This document shows, in pieces, positions 1 to 11,919 of a DNA stretch of 64,000 nucleotides. The position numbers and the translations under genes were made by a program. Each line of letters begins with the position of its first letter. Position 1 is the first letter of the stretch. Source of the DNA: Owenia fusiformis. Its lineage: Eukaryota > Annelida > Polychaeta > Sabellida > Oweniidae. The notes below the pieces were generated by a model. That model was not told the origin of the DNA. It saw only the letters and a list, made by a program, of their open reading frames with translations, and searched no databases. Location of the stretch: the NCBI GenBank assembly GCA_903813345.2, contig CAIIXF020000009.1, positions 7,434,030 to 7,498,029 of the forward strand, given 5' to 3'.

Positions 1-188
1 TACTTGTTCATCTCTCTGCGAATCAGCAGCTTTCCCAAATGTGTGGACATATTTTGTACAAACGACCTGCCCCGAAACATCATCCAAATAAGGTCAATGA
101 CATCCCGTGTGTATATAAAAAGATAATGCCACCCTAATTGGCCGAGTTTTCACAGTTTTGTGCAACTTAAAAACAATCAACATACATG
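1..188. other. No feature recognised
   Basis: Short AT-rich stretch at the window edge before the first transposon end. No open frame or repeat was recognised. Confidence 0.4.
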
Positions 189-1095
189 CAGGGTGGGCCA
201 AAAAAGTTACTGATTTTAAAATGTTATAACTTATTCATTAATTATTTGCATGATTGGTCTCAAGCGTTTTGAGAAGGCTAAGAATTGATGTCAGTTTTGT
301 TCCACATATTCTACATTATTCAAGTGGTTTTCATGCACGTCGGCTGCCAATCAAATCACTATGTCCATTTTAGTGTTCAATCCATACGCCATCCTGGCCA
401 AGAATTGCTTAGGCAAACACATTGAAGTCTGGATGCAGGGATGGTGTCACACGGAATCACACGGATTTCCGTATGGTGTCCATATGTTTGGGATCCTACT
501 TGAGATAAGCCTATCACTAGGAAATACTCTCTTTCTCTCTAGATATTCTTGTACTGCTGTTAGAGCAATGAGGAGGTGGTCCATCCTGCTGCAAGACGAC
601 ACAGCTTTGCATTCTCATCCATCTGTTCTGTCTCAAGGCAAGTAGGAAACACTCACGTATGATCAGGTTCTCGGCATGGTTCCTTTCAGAATTAATTACT
701 GTTACAGGGTACCCTTTGCATTCGTTTGACTTCACTTCTTAAAAGAGAGCTTCGTCTTGTAGTTTAACTAGACTCTGCACGCAGGGTAGTTACAGGGTTT
801 CCTTTGGCATCTTCGAATCCGAATGGTATAGCACACAATAATACTGTTACATTCTCATTACTAAGTGGCCTTTATTTTATCTTTGCATGGTTATCAGCAG
901 CCCAGAATATCATGTTATGTTTATTGACATGTCCAGATAGATGAAAGTGAGCTTCGTCATACATACCATCCACTAAAATGGACATGATGATTTGATTGAC
1001 AGCCACCATCATCTCAGCAAGTTTGAGACCAATCACGCTAATAATGAAGGAGTTATTACATTTTAAAAATCAGTAACATTTTTTGGCCCACCCTG
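189..1095 (-). mobile_element. Degenerate mariner-like transposon with inverted ends
   Basis: The ends are inverted copies: CAGGGTGGGCC on the left and GGCCCACCCTG on the right, each followed inward by a matching stretch of about 80 bp (ACTGATTTTAAAATG and its complement). The minus strand at about 517-735 reads through LQQDGPPPH, which resembles the QQDGAPPH block of Tc1/mariner-IS630 DDE transposases, followed by a Trp-Pro-Tyr region where W-P-SPDL is usual. Stops and frameshifts break the frame, so this is a dead copy. Family placement rests on the ends and this one motif. Confidence 0.7.
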
Positions 1096-2342
1096 TACAT
1101 AATAAGCTACTAACAGTTGGAAAAGTCATAACAAAAATACTAATAATTAGGTAAATTATGCGTGCATGAATGACCTAATAGGCTTAGTTTCTCATTACTA
1201 CATGCGACAACGTACTACATACCCTGCGCGCAGAGTCAACGAATGCAAAGGCTACGTACTACTAATACAGACAACAACTTGCAACAACTACAGTACACGA
1301 TGGAAGAACACTGAAGCCGTGGAATTTTTTGGATCTAGATCCTGTTTTAAGGTAGTTCCGTATGTTCAGACATTTTTATGGCATCCTAATTGGAGTCCTA
1401 TATGTTATTTTCAAAAGCACATAACTCATTCAAAACATGATCTACATTTTTTAGTTTAGCACAAAGAATGCATATATAATATACCTAGATTAGTTGAGGG
1501 TTAATGAATATTTGAAGATGTAAGCTTACATGTATAAGAAAGGGGGGATTTGGCGCTTTACATTTTTGTACTTTTAAAGGTTGGTCACTGAATTTTCTGA
1601 ATATTCATACATTAAAGACCCCCATCTAGTATGTATCCAACAGACCGAATATAATATTTATTCAGACGAAGGATACAGTCTAGACCCCCATCAGGCCCGT
1701 AGCATGGATTCGCCAAGGGGGTCACTTTTTAAAAATTTCCAGGGGTGGTCTCTTTTGACAACTGTGACCCAAAATGCCCCAAATCAAATAGTGGAGGATT
1801 TTGCAAAACTGAAATATGTAGTATGTATCCAACAGACTGACTAGAAGTCAGTTTGTTATGATGTATTACTTTCCTGTGGAAATTACAGTGAAATTTTTTG
1901 CACAAAATTATCAATTGGAGGAACCATTTCCTCAATGAAATAAACATTACAAAATTTCAATTAAATTGTAAGGTACAGTTAAATGCAATAAAAAGTAACA
2001 CAGCATATTGTTAAGTGGAAATAAAGCTAGTTGAAGTAACAAATGTGCAAATTAATTTTACCCAATCGGCCATTTTGAATAGCACTTCTTATGTAAACAA
2101 ATATTTAGAATAACCATACTTTAACATATGTGCCTAATAGTCTGAATATAATTCAGACTAAATAGGATATAGTCTACTGAAATATGTAGACCTAAAATGG
2201 AACTCCAATTAAGAAGCCATTAAAATTACTGAACATACGGAATTACATATAATCCTTGGTCCAAGGGTATTTCATTTCTCTCCATATTAATTGAAACATA
2301 AATAAAGTCCTTTGATGAAATGTGGAATAACCTTTACACCTT
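1096..2342. other. Non-coding stretch, scattered short repeats
   Basis: No convincing gene. Short direct repeats are present: GTATGTATCCAACAGAC occurs near 1630 and near 1820, and runs around CTGAATATAATTCAGAC near 2140 are palindromic. Open frames here are short and lack protein-like composition. Confidence 0.5.
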
Positions 2343-3062
2343 ACAGTCTGTTACACTGCTTCAAAGGCAAGCGGTTTAACCTGAAAAATAAGAAATATTT
2401 AGACGGGTTATGTCACTATCGTGGCATATATGCCCGAGGTCTCAGTGATATATGACCCGACCTTGGGAGGGACATTGATCTCTGAGAACCGAGGGCATAT
2501 GTGCCACGATAGTGACATAAACGATTTATAACATACCTATGATGATGTAGACTTGTCAGAGAGTACCGTTTTCTAATAGAATTGACAAACAAATGGTTTG
2601 AAAATGATTGAAATGAGTTTAGAAAAATTGCTCGCGCAGTTTTATCTTCGATTGATTGGTTATGACGTCAGCGCCTTGACCAATCAGAAAGTTAGCGGGC
2701 GTGGGCTTTTCAAAACTTATATTGGCCCGCTGTCTTGTGTACACTTTGCACTATACATCATCATAGGTATGTTATAATTATATATATTTCAGATTATTTA
2801 ATAGTGTTTAGTGCAATAAGCCTGTGCCCTCTTGTAATTTGAGGTCTGTCCGCCATGTTATTTTTTGAGAATTAACATTGTAGAGAAGCATCAAAATATA
2901 AGAGGTTACACACTTTATGCGTCAATTGTACAAGCAGTCCAACATTCACAAATGTCATTCGTGTGCAATATGAATATATGTTTCTATATTATTGCACAAT
3001 ATTATTTAGATTTCTTATATTTCAGGTTTAACTGCTTGCCTTGAAGCAGTGTAACAGACTGT
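2343..3062. mobile_element. 720-bp foldback (nested inverted-repeat) element
   Basis: The outer arms are inverted copies of about 55 bp: the left begins ACAGTCTGTTACACTGCTTC and the right ends with its near-complement at 3062. Inside is a second palindrome (about 2405-2522, TATGTCACTATCGTGGCATAT and its complement) and a third inverted pair (about 2526-2550 with 2755-2778, ATAACATACCTATGATGATG). No coding capacity is seen. It has the structure of a non-autonomous foldback or MITE and lies about 360 bp upstream of the GPCR start. Confidence 0.75.
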
Positions 3063-3419
3063 ACGTTCGAAAGAGCTGTGTGGATAATCATCAATTCTGA
3101 ACTTACATCAAACGTTAAGGTACACTGAAAATTAACGAAAACAACGAGCTAATCTCGGATTATAATGAAAATGTACATACAAGTGTAACTGTGCTTTAAT
3201 CGTTCGAGTGGTAAAAGTTCTGCATCGACGAGCTTCAAGTTGACTGAATCGGGAATCATATTTCAGATACGATTATACTGGACTGTGTAGCGATATATCC
3301 TCGATTGCGATCAATGGATATTATTTTTCTGACTTTGCAGAAATACCCAATCCGTGGTATTTTACCAAATGGAAATGTCTCATATATGAATATTAATTGG
3401 ATCTAATATAGCAACAGGA
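3063..3419 (+). promoter_or_regulatory. 5' flank / putative 5' UTR of the GPCR gene
   Basis: Contains a candidate 3' splice site (TTTGCAG near 3340) and an in-frame TGA 33 bp before the GPCR ATG, so the ATG at 3420 is the first usable one. An out-of-frame stretch at 3362-3406 would translate to a copy of the PNGN-V/I-S repeat found inside the receptor ectodomain. No promoter motif is clear. Confidence 0.4.
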
Positions 3420-4763
3420 ATGGCGGACAACGTAACAGCCAATTGGTTTCCAAATGGAAACATTTCAACTACGTATACAATGGCCAGTGCATCGGGATCT
3501 TCTCTTGACGCTGTACCAAATGGAACCATTTCATTCATGAATGATATTACCAATTCAACAGATGGACCATTAGTCAATGCCACATACAACTGGTTAGAAC
3601 ATGGCAATGTCTCCTTTATGGAGGCTATTACTGGTGCAACCGACACTCCCACAAACATCACAACTGACCCCTTGATAACAACCGCAATAGTATTTAGTTC
3701 AACAAGTTTTACAGTTTTCTACGAGAAGGTCATATTTTGGGTAATCGGAACTATAGGATTTTTGGGGAATTCCCTGGTGATCTTTGTGTTCCTCAGGTCC
3801 CCTAGAATACGTAGTAAAATAACAAATATGCTGATCTTAAATCAAGCTGTCATCGACCTCATAGCATCCACGTTTGTTGCGCTAAATAACGGATTCGATG
3901 ATATTAGTTGGGTTACAACACCAGGGCCTCTAGCGTACTATTTCTGCAAACTTTGGCTGTCCAAATACTCAATATGGGGCTCGATGGTCGTTTCGACATT
4001 TAACCTCGTAGCACTAACGTTGGAGAGATACCTGGCGCTTATTTATCCTCTAGTTTACAGGCGCTACTTCACGAGGAATGGGGTCCGCGTCACTATCTCC
4101 ATCGTTTGGATCACTGGGCTTGCCTTCATGAGTTTTGTCGTGTGGAGTACCGAACTAAAAGGAACTGTGTGTTCAACGTGGACCGAATGGCCAAGCAAGA
4201 TATTTCAGAACATTTTTGGTGTAACCGTTATCGTCGTTGAGTTTATCATTCCTATTTGCTTCTTGGCAGTATGTTATGGTAAGATCGCCTTCAAGATACA
4301 TAAAGAAGCCAAAATGGTCGACGCTAACCCCTCGAACAGAGAGAAAAAACTATTGAAAGCTCGATTCAACGTAATTCGCACACTTCTTCTTGTGTCGATT
4401 TGTTTCTTTTTGTGCTGGATTTGGGACAGTATCTACTTCCTTCTTTATAACATTGGGTTTCAAATCAGTAGTTTCACGAGCCCGATCTACCAGTTTAGCG
4501 TTGTAGCCTGTTTCGCCAATTGCTGCATCAATCCGTTCATCTATGTCTTTAGCTACGAGGCATTTCAAAAACGCTTGAAACCAGCGTTCAGGTTTAAGAA
4601 GAAGTCTCAGAAGAAAAACACCATTTTTCAAAAGTATATGCATGGACGGGCCATCCAAAAGGCCGAAGATACCCCTATTAAAAGTACGTCATTTTCAGCA
4701 ATGTCATCGTCCAACGATTTGTCGGGGATAGATTCTCAAGAGACAGTGGTTACCAAGTTGTAG
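3420..4763 (+). CDS. Class A (rhodopsin-type) G-protein coupled receptor, orphan, single exon
   Basis: A 447-residue seven-helix receptor for the plasma membrane. The ectodomain (residues 1-100) carries about six N-glycosylation sequons (N4, N14, N34, N45, N53, N63, N79 region) in imperfect PNGN-I/V-SFM repeats. TM1 holds the conserved Asn in GNSLVIF (117-122), TM2 the Asp in NQAVIDLIAS (141-150), and TM3 ends in ERY (202-204) instead of DRY. Cys176 and Cys251 are placed for the usual TM3-ECL2 disulfide. TM6 has CWIWD (332-336), so the CWxP proline is missing. TM7 ends NPFIY (371-375). The tail is Lys-rich, then Ser/Thr-rich. The layout suits a peptide-type receptor, but the ligand cannot be named. 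The start follows an in-frame TGA. An AATAAA lies at 5385-5390. Confidence 0.93.
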   Translation: MADNVTANWFPNGNISTTYTMASASGSSLDAVPNGTISFMNDITNSTDGPLVNATYNWLEHGNVSFMEAITGATDTPTNITTDPLITTAIVFSSTSFTVFYEKVIFWVIGTIGFLGNSLVIFVFLRSPRIRSKITNMLILNQAVIDLIASTFVALNNGFDDISWVTTPGPLAYYFCKLWLSKYSIWGSMVVSTFNLVALTLERYLALIYPLVYRRYFTRNGVRVTISIVWITGLAFMSFVVWSTELKGTVCSTWTEWPSKIFQNIFGVTVIVVEFIIPICFLAVCYGKIAFKIHKEAKMVDANPSNREKKLLKARFNVIRTLLLVSICFFLCWIWDSIYFLLYNIGFQISSFTSPIYQFSVVACFANCCINPFIYVFSYEAFQKRLKPAFRFKKKSQKKNTIFQKYMHGRAIQKAEDTPIKSTSFSAMSSSNDLSGIDSQETVVTKL

Positions 4764-4766
4764 GTT

Positions 4767-6829
4767 GGTGTTGGAACTGCCTTTCATAAGCCATATTGTC
4801 CATAATAAGCATAGACTATTACAATGGTATGGCTTACTTTCTCTCTCTTCGAACGATACAATGTTATTTGATACATTTTTCGTACCGTATACGATTTTAA
4901 AAATAAGTTTTTTAATCAATACGATAAAATCGTTTACGAACAAATATTACGTTTATCGTTATTGCAGGTCACAAAGGCTAGAACAAGTAACGAAATCTAC
5001 ATCGCATTTAGCTCGAAAATCGTATCAAAAAAGTTTTGAGGATAAATGTAACATGCAATTGATTTGCAGAAAGATATGAGCCTTTAAGAATCATACAAAT
5101 ATATAACGTAGGCCATTATTTGTATTTTCACCAAAGATTGTTCAGCTTCATACCTGCCAGTTGTCGGCTGACGATTTTACCGTCATTCCATGACCAACTC
5201 ATTTTAATACGAACAGTAGCAAGTACTATATTTAAATACATGAGTTTGCCACAAAATGGTAATCAAATAGCGGTCAAAACGTCATCTGAAAGTCGGCAGT
5301 TGTATACCAGCGAACTATAATACATTAATGTTTTCAGTATTAGCTTACATGTACATTATATAACAGCCTGTGATTTGCACCATAAATAAACTATACATAT
5401 ATAGCATTATGAGCGTAATTCCAAAGTAATTAATTTTTAATTTCCCATGACAATGCTTTTTATAATTAATGTGTTAATTATTCATTGCTCTCATTAAGGA
5501 TGAAGAAGACTCATATTTAGAGAACAAGACCGGACCATTAATGTAATAAGGCTGAAATAAAGAATACAGAATTTAATCAATTTTACAGATTGTACATTAC
5601 CTGCTTCGTACCACTTGGAGTTTTTAATGCAGCGAGTTCAGACCACCCCACGATGCCATCTTTAAAACAACAGATACATTCAAAATATGAAAAACCCTCA
5701 TCTTTTGTTAGAATATTGTAAATGTTCAGTGTTTGTTTGCATGGCCTATGATGGAAGTGAGCTCAATGGCTTCACGGGAGCATAGTGTTCGGAAGATGCA
5801 TGGGGGGGGGGGTCCACATTCGCATTAGATAAATTAATGGACGTTGTATAATATTGCTTTCCATGACTATGCAAGAACTTGTAGATTGTACAATAAACAT
5901 ATTTCAAAATAAAAATGAAGTTGATTGTCTTATAGCACGCCCATATCCACACACCCGGTGATCGGAAGAAATGAAGGTAAGGAGGGGATACAGTCTTGGA
6001 ACAAGATTCAAAAGTAGATTTCACCAACTGGCGTTTTTAATGCAGCGGGTTCAGACCACCACACGATGCCATCTTTAAACAGCAGATGCATTCAAATTAT
6101 GAAAATGCCTGATATTTACAATCATTTCAATAACCCAATGAGGTCAATTATCCACACAAATTCATAAAAATCAATATTTGGGATGCTTTTCACAAAATAT
6201 TTCTCTATATTTTAACATGAAAGACTGAATCAATGCGAATCAATCAATCAATGTGAATGAATCAATAATAGTGGAATTAGCTGTCATTCTCAACTTACTT
6301 CCTTATTCTGAGAAGTTGAATGTCATGAACTCAATGCGTGCTTGTTACCACAGGAGGAGATTTCCCAAAATCTGAGCAATGCCGACTATCACATTCGATG
6401 ACCAAATTTATAAACTTGAACCGCTTGCCATAAAAGTTTATTTCAGATTGTGCCTTGCTGTTTTCTGAATATTATCATAAAGTTTGGATTGCGTAACATA
6501 ATAGTATACCGTAGTTTAGAATTGATGTTGTTGAACTGAGATAGCTGTCATTTCAAATTTTGAATTGAGCATGCGCGATTTTACCCAAACAGGTGTTGCG
6601 ATTGTTCACGTCATCATTTCCTGCAAATTCAACACTCTACTATTCCTTGCATTTGGTGTTCATGAGCAACCCATTTGGCTTATTAGTAATGATTGTGTAC
6701 TTGTTTTATTTGTCTGTTCCTTATTAATGGTTTATCGGTTGAATGTTAGATGTTATTAAGGCACTTTCAAAAATATACTAAACAATACAATTAGACAAAG
6801 TATCGAATGCATTTCTAGGTGTTACTCTA
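4767..6829. other. 3' flank of GPCR and non-coding DNA with a direct repeat pair
   Basis: AATAAA at 5385-5390 may serve the GPCR transcript. A sequence of about 86 bp containing GTTTTTAATGCAGCG and CACGATGCCATCTTTAAA occurs at about 5611-5696 and again at about 6023-6108. An 11-G run sits at 5802-5812. No gene is supported. Confidence 0.5.
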
Positions 6830-7625
6830 CTATCACACCAAACTAGTTTTCACTACGTTCTCGAAAACGGGCTTCAACTGTGTACGAACTAGTACGAACG
6901 GACTGGACGTACTTAGAACCGTTTGGGGACTATTTACAAACTTCATCGAACGTACTCGAACGTGTGGGTCCTCTAGAACTTAGAACATACTTAAAATTTT
7001 CTCGTGGTCGATACGTTCTACAATTAAAACGAGTGACAACGACGAGCTGGACGTACTACGAACGGAACCGTCGTACTTCAATCCTAGGAGCGTTTTTACA
7101 ACGAGTTGAACTGTCTGAGGACGTATTGAGAACGAGGTAGAACTTATTGCAAACGGGTTTAAACTGATTAAGAACGTACTTAAGACTGCTTATGGACGAC
7201 TTAGCAAAAATATAGCTATCACACCAAACAAGTTGCCACTGCGTTCTTCAAAACTGGTTTTAAACTGTGTGCGAACGGAATGAACGTAGCTGCAACTTTT
7301 TAAGTCTATTTACTAACTTCATGAACGTTCTCAGACGGGAAGGTGATTTTAGAATTTTGAATCGATTCAAAATTCGATGGCGACCATACCGTTCTGTAAT
7401 CAGGTCATGATGACCCTCTAGACTAAGGGACGCGTTATATGACGTTGCACACCGACGTCGTGCGACCTGAACGAACTGCGAATGAGATGGACGTATTTGA
7501 GACTGATTGTGAACGAAGTACCTAATCATTTTAGACATATTTCCCGACCACAGCCAGATTGAGCCCGTTTTACGACGTTTTCGTAGAACTGGCAAGAACG
7601 GGTAAGAACTAGTTTGGTGTGATAG
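6830..7625. mobile_element. Foldback/MITE-like element with CTATCACACCAAACTAGTT ends
   Basis: The left end CTATCACACCAAACTAGTT and the right end AACTAGTTTGGTGTGATAG are exact inverted copies. A further copy of the left end (CTATCACACCAAACAAGTT) lies inside near 7207, so two related elements may have merged. The interior is full of degenerate CGTACT-GAACG motifs. Open frames across it are by-products of this repeat composition. Confidence 0.75.
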
Positions 7626-8712
7626 GGGGGTTAGGTCTAAGCTTATTGCGTATTGACTGATGTGTATAATAAATGATTAATAATTTACGAGGGGCACAGA
7701 TAATGCCAAATAATTATGGGAGTTCCTTACTTCCCCTGCTTTAACCTTGTAATGAAATGACGACTCTGAGTTCTGAGAACTCACCATCACGTGATTATTT
7801 GTTTGTTCACTTTAAAAACTAGCGTTGGTTAATGTGTTGGCGTTAGTGAAGTCTGGGTTGTCACAAAGAGCATAGGTAAATATGAACTGAAGTATGTTTT
7901 TTTCTATATAAATCACAGTTAAGTTTTACAGTCAAAATTAGAGCATTCAGAGCATATATTAATTTCTAAACTACATCTTTTGATACAGTCAGGTTTTCAT
8001 AATTATATACAGGTTATACAAGATGGGAGGACAAGATGACTCAAAGAATTAAGGAAGTTACAGTTACTTAAAGAAAAAATAAGGAAATGTCATTACAACA
8101 TAATTTTAACAAAAAATTGAGCTTTGTGTATGCATCATACTTCCCTAACTATAGCGTCAATAACTGCCTAATTATTCGTAATGGTTCTTTTAACTAAAAC
8201 CTTAGGAATATAAATGCAACATTTTCCAATATTAAAAATGCCTAAATTAAAAATACTTATATGATCTAGCATATGGGTAGACTGATCCTAAATCGCGTCC
8301 ATTTTGTATTTGTATGGAGTAGATTTTTTTGTAACTTACATTTTTATACGCTCACCATCGCTTCTATAACTTGTAAATCTTAAACAAGTTGCCTGTTCTT
8401 TTATCAAAGAATGTAGTTTACGAACATGATTGCATATATTTCCCTTGCATTATTGCAGATAGCCTAAGAATATTCGTGCATTAGCAAATATTCAAACATG
8501 CCAAGTGTGTCTCAGTCAATCAGCTAATAAATATATTTGCAGAAACAATAATATGGATACAAAATGAATACCAAATTCAGAAAGATCAGGGCTCTATATC
8601 ATCGTGATATGTCTTAATCATCGAATTATTACCCCCATAAATGTTTGGTTTGCTTTTTTAAATTTTTGATAAGGCAAACCTCATCCAAAGCAGAAACCTA
8701 TTGGAAATTGTG
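7626..8712. other. AT-rich non-coding stretch
   Basis: No open frame with protein-like composition, no RNA gene and no clear repeat was recognised. Confidence 0.4.
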
Positions 8713-9180
8713 TAGTTGGATACCTTGACGAATTGAAGATAGGACTATGGCAGCAGTTTCCTTACATATTCTCTTGTTTTCTTTGACAAAACACTTTTGC
8801 CAATGTAATGATAGATTGATTACTGGAAACAGTGCTTCATATCTGCCTTTTTTCGGCATTAAATATCTGGGTCTTGAAATTTTTCTTATTGTCCACCATT
8901 TTGTTTTAGTTGGATACCTTGATGAATTGAAGATGAACATCTGAACTATGTCAGCAGTTTTCCTTACCTATTTTCTTGTTTTCTTTTACATAATACTTTT
9001 ACCAATGTAATAAGAGATTGATTACTAGAAACAATGCTTCATAATTTATCTGCCCTTTTCAGCATTTATATCTGGGTCTTGACATATTTCCTATTGTCCA
9101 CCATTTTGTTTTGAAACAATGCTTCATATCGGCAATTATTCAGCATTCATATCAGGGTCTTGAAATTGTCCACCATTTTG
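8713..9180. repeat. Tandem repeat, ~194-bp unit, about 2.4 copies
   Basis: The unit starting TAGTTGGATACCTTGA begins at 8713 and again at 8907. Each copy holds TTGTTTTCTTT, GATTGATTACT-GAAACA and TATCTGGGTCTTGA in the same order and ends CCACCATTTTGTTTT. A third, partial copy follows from about 9110. Short open frames on both strands here come from the repeat. Confidence 0.75.
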
Positions 9181-9910
9181 TGCAACTACAAGATTTCGAA
9201 TAGCTAACATTTGTGGAGGAGTTTGCTATCACCGAATGTCAAAAAATGAAAAATGGTCAAAACACCCCCACATTCATGGGGGTACGAATTATGCTCCCCT
9301 GAAAATTGGAGAGACTTTAATTTGCCACACGCACAAATGATTTTTGCCATTTTAAGGGCCATATAAGGTCCTGAACTTTTAGAAAGTGAGGCCTGGTTGC
9401 TAATCTGATGCATCTGTAATTTTGAGAAGTCTAGGTCCTCTAGAATTCCAGATTCGTGCTATCAATGCCAGAATCTTGCTAAAAAAACGACGCAGGTTAG
9501 CATTACTAATACTGATATATAGCACATTCTTATAAATCAATGCCTAAACAATTATTTTCTTAGAATTCTCGAAATGAGGCAAAGTACCATCTCCTAGGTT
9601 TTACCATGATCAAAAACATAAGTCTACTGTATTGAACAACATTTTAAATGAATTTAATGCAAATCAAAGTCGAAAAGTGAAACACCCTACAATAACGGAA
9701 CTGTTTTTATTATGATAACGGAACTACTTTTATTAACGAACTTTATACAAATAAAAATATTCAAGTAACAAACATAATCACGCATTCAATATACAAATAT
9801 TCAATTTACAAATAAATTCATCAATTTACCCATGAATATCCCAAAATATGAATAATGAAACAGAAAAAAAAACATACATAACAGGTGAAATATCCTTCTA
9901 TGTACGCATT
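9181..9910. other. Non-coding stretch
   Basis: AT-rich DNA before the large inverted-repeat complex. No gene or repeat was recognised beyond simple A/T runs. Confidence 0.4.
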
Positions 9911-9997
9911 TAGTGGATGGGTTAACTACATTTGGACTTCATTGTATGATGCAATAGTCCCCGATCTGATTTCCAAAAGGGCTCTAGAAAAGGGGTT

Positions 9998-10650
9998 TTG
10001 TTGTCCGGTACTTTCCCACATAAAATGATTGTACCGTTTGAAAGAACAGACTTCCCTCTTAAAGAAAACACCTCTTCTATTGATGTAAACAGGGGCAAAA
10101 GGCACCAAAACAGGGTTAGACAAGGTGGCATTCTGAAGTCTCACTTTCTTGTCATCACGATTCCAGGTAAACCATTAGACGGATTTACTTCAAATTTTCA
10201 CACATGTTATATGGTAAGAAGTTCTAGAGCTGATTAACTTTGCGGCGGCCATCTTGCATTCTGGCGGCCATCTTGGAATTTTTTTCAGATAAATATTGTC
10301 ATCGCGATTCCACAAAAAAACACATAACAGATTTACTTCAAATGTTCACACATGTAACATGGTAAAAAGTCCTAGACCTCATTATTTTTTCAGTGGCCAT
10401 CTTGCATTCTGGCAGCCATCTTGGAAATTTAAAGATAAAACTTGTCATCACAATTTCAGGAAAACCAAACGGATTTACTTCAAATTTTCACACATATTAC
10501 ATGGTAAGAAGTTCTAGAGCTAATTAACCTTCCGGTGGCCATCTTGCATTCTGGCGGCCATCTTGGAAGTTTTTTGGATAAATCTTGTCATTGTGATTCC
10601 AGGAAAACCACTTTACTGATTTTCTTGAAACTTTTACACATGTTACAAGG
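9998..10650. repeat. Left arm: ~144-bp subterminal repeats (four units)
   Basis: Repeated blocks contain GGCGGCCATCTTGCATTCTG, then CATCTTGG and a run of TTGTCATCACGATTCCAGG, followed by TTTACTTCAAATTTTCACAC and an ATG-TAAGAAGTTCTAGAGC block. Units begin near 10142, 10288, 10440 and 10585. The right arm at 14740-15752 carries the same unit in the opposite orientation. The peptide read from 9998-10237 is nearly identical to that read from 15752-15513, because the DNA is an inverted duplication. Confidence 0.8.
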
Positions 10651-11390
10651 AAGGTTACATGCTACCTTTTATATTGATATAAACAGGGGCAAAAGGCAGT
10701 AAAGTGGGGTTACACAAGGTGGTATTCTAAGGAGAATGTTATCTATTTTTCTGTATTTTAAACCACATAATTTGACATAAATGCATATTTGGTGTATGAT
10801 ATCATGTTTTATATTAATAGAAACATGGGCATGAGGCGCTACAATGGGGTAACACATGGTGATATTCTAAAATACATATTTTTACTCTGCTTCTGTACTT
10901 TATACCACTTAAATGCATTTTGTGTATGACATCGATTGATTTTTAGAATAAATAACTACATTTCATCAAAAAGAAAAAAGATTATTGAAAACGTCAAACA
11001 TTTCTTTGAAATCCATTATTGCACAGTGATTTTTGAGAGCGAAATGTACATGTATGCTAAATTGACCTTGATCTGAGTATATAACGGAATTAAAGCTCTT
11101 TTAAACGAAAATGTAAATGTGTGGAAAACCTTTCACTGTGCATCATGTCAATGAAATGTTCTTCATGCAGTTGAATTATCTTCTGGACAGGTGATCACAC
11201 AGAAGGAGAGACCTGCGTATCATATCCTTACTAAATATTAACAAAAATGACAAATGAGAAAGGAAAAAAGTGTAAAGCAACCTAGTCAGTGGTTTCAGTA
11301 ACTTTTTTTACAAGAGGCAGATGAGAAATACAAGGGGCGGCATTCAAAATAACCAATTTTACACTCCCGGAAATGCAAATTCTTGTTATA
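10651..11390. other. Inner flank of left arm, non-coding
   Basis: Two diverged direct copies of an arm motif (TTTATATTGATATAAACAGG near 10670 and TTTATATTAATAGAAACATG near 10809, each followed by GGGGTAACACA-like sequence). Otherwise no coding signal. Confidence 0.45.
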
Positions 11391-11919
11391 CACTGGTGAT
11401 CCGCTCGATTACACTGGTTACCGAAACGGTTCGTTTTGGCGTAACAAAATGTCGGAACGTCAAAGGTACGATTTTTCTTTTTTCCTTATTTCACGCGTTG
11501 TAGGCAGAATCCCAACGCCATTTTTTCTCAAAAACTAGTATCAGCACCATATGTTTTAGAAAATGTACATGTTTGCGAAAAAATATGTCAGAAGACGACA
11601 GAATCGTCGATTTAATTCCTCACTTTAACGGTTTGGGTTAAAAGTGCAGATCTTAACTGTTTTTCGAAAAACCGTTTATGTAACTTAAGTGAGGAATTAA
11701 ATAGACGATTCTGTTGTCTTCCGAACTATTTAGTCAAAAATATGTACATTTTCTGAAACATATGATACTGATACATGTTTGTGTTAAAAATGTCGTGGGA
11801 ATTCTGCCTACAACGTGTGAAATAAGGAAAAAAAGAAAAATCGTACCTTCGATGTTTCGACATTTTGTTACCAAAACGAACCGTTTCGGTAACCAGCGTA
11901 ATTGAGTGGATCACCAGTG
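11391..11919. mobile_element. Foldback MITE, copy 1 (CACTGGTGATCC ends)
   Basis: 529-bp element whose two halves are inverted copies over more than 200 bp. The left begins CACTGGTGATCCGCTCGATT and the right ends GGATCACCAGTG. Both arms carry GTACGATTTTTC, CATATG and GACGATTCTGT blocks. It has no coding capacity. Related copies lie at 13803-14252 and 37858-38163. Confidence 0.85.

Noticed and set aside
6880-7140. 86-residue open frame
   Set aside because: It lies in a foldback element full of CGTACT-GAACG motifs. The composition reflects the repeat.
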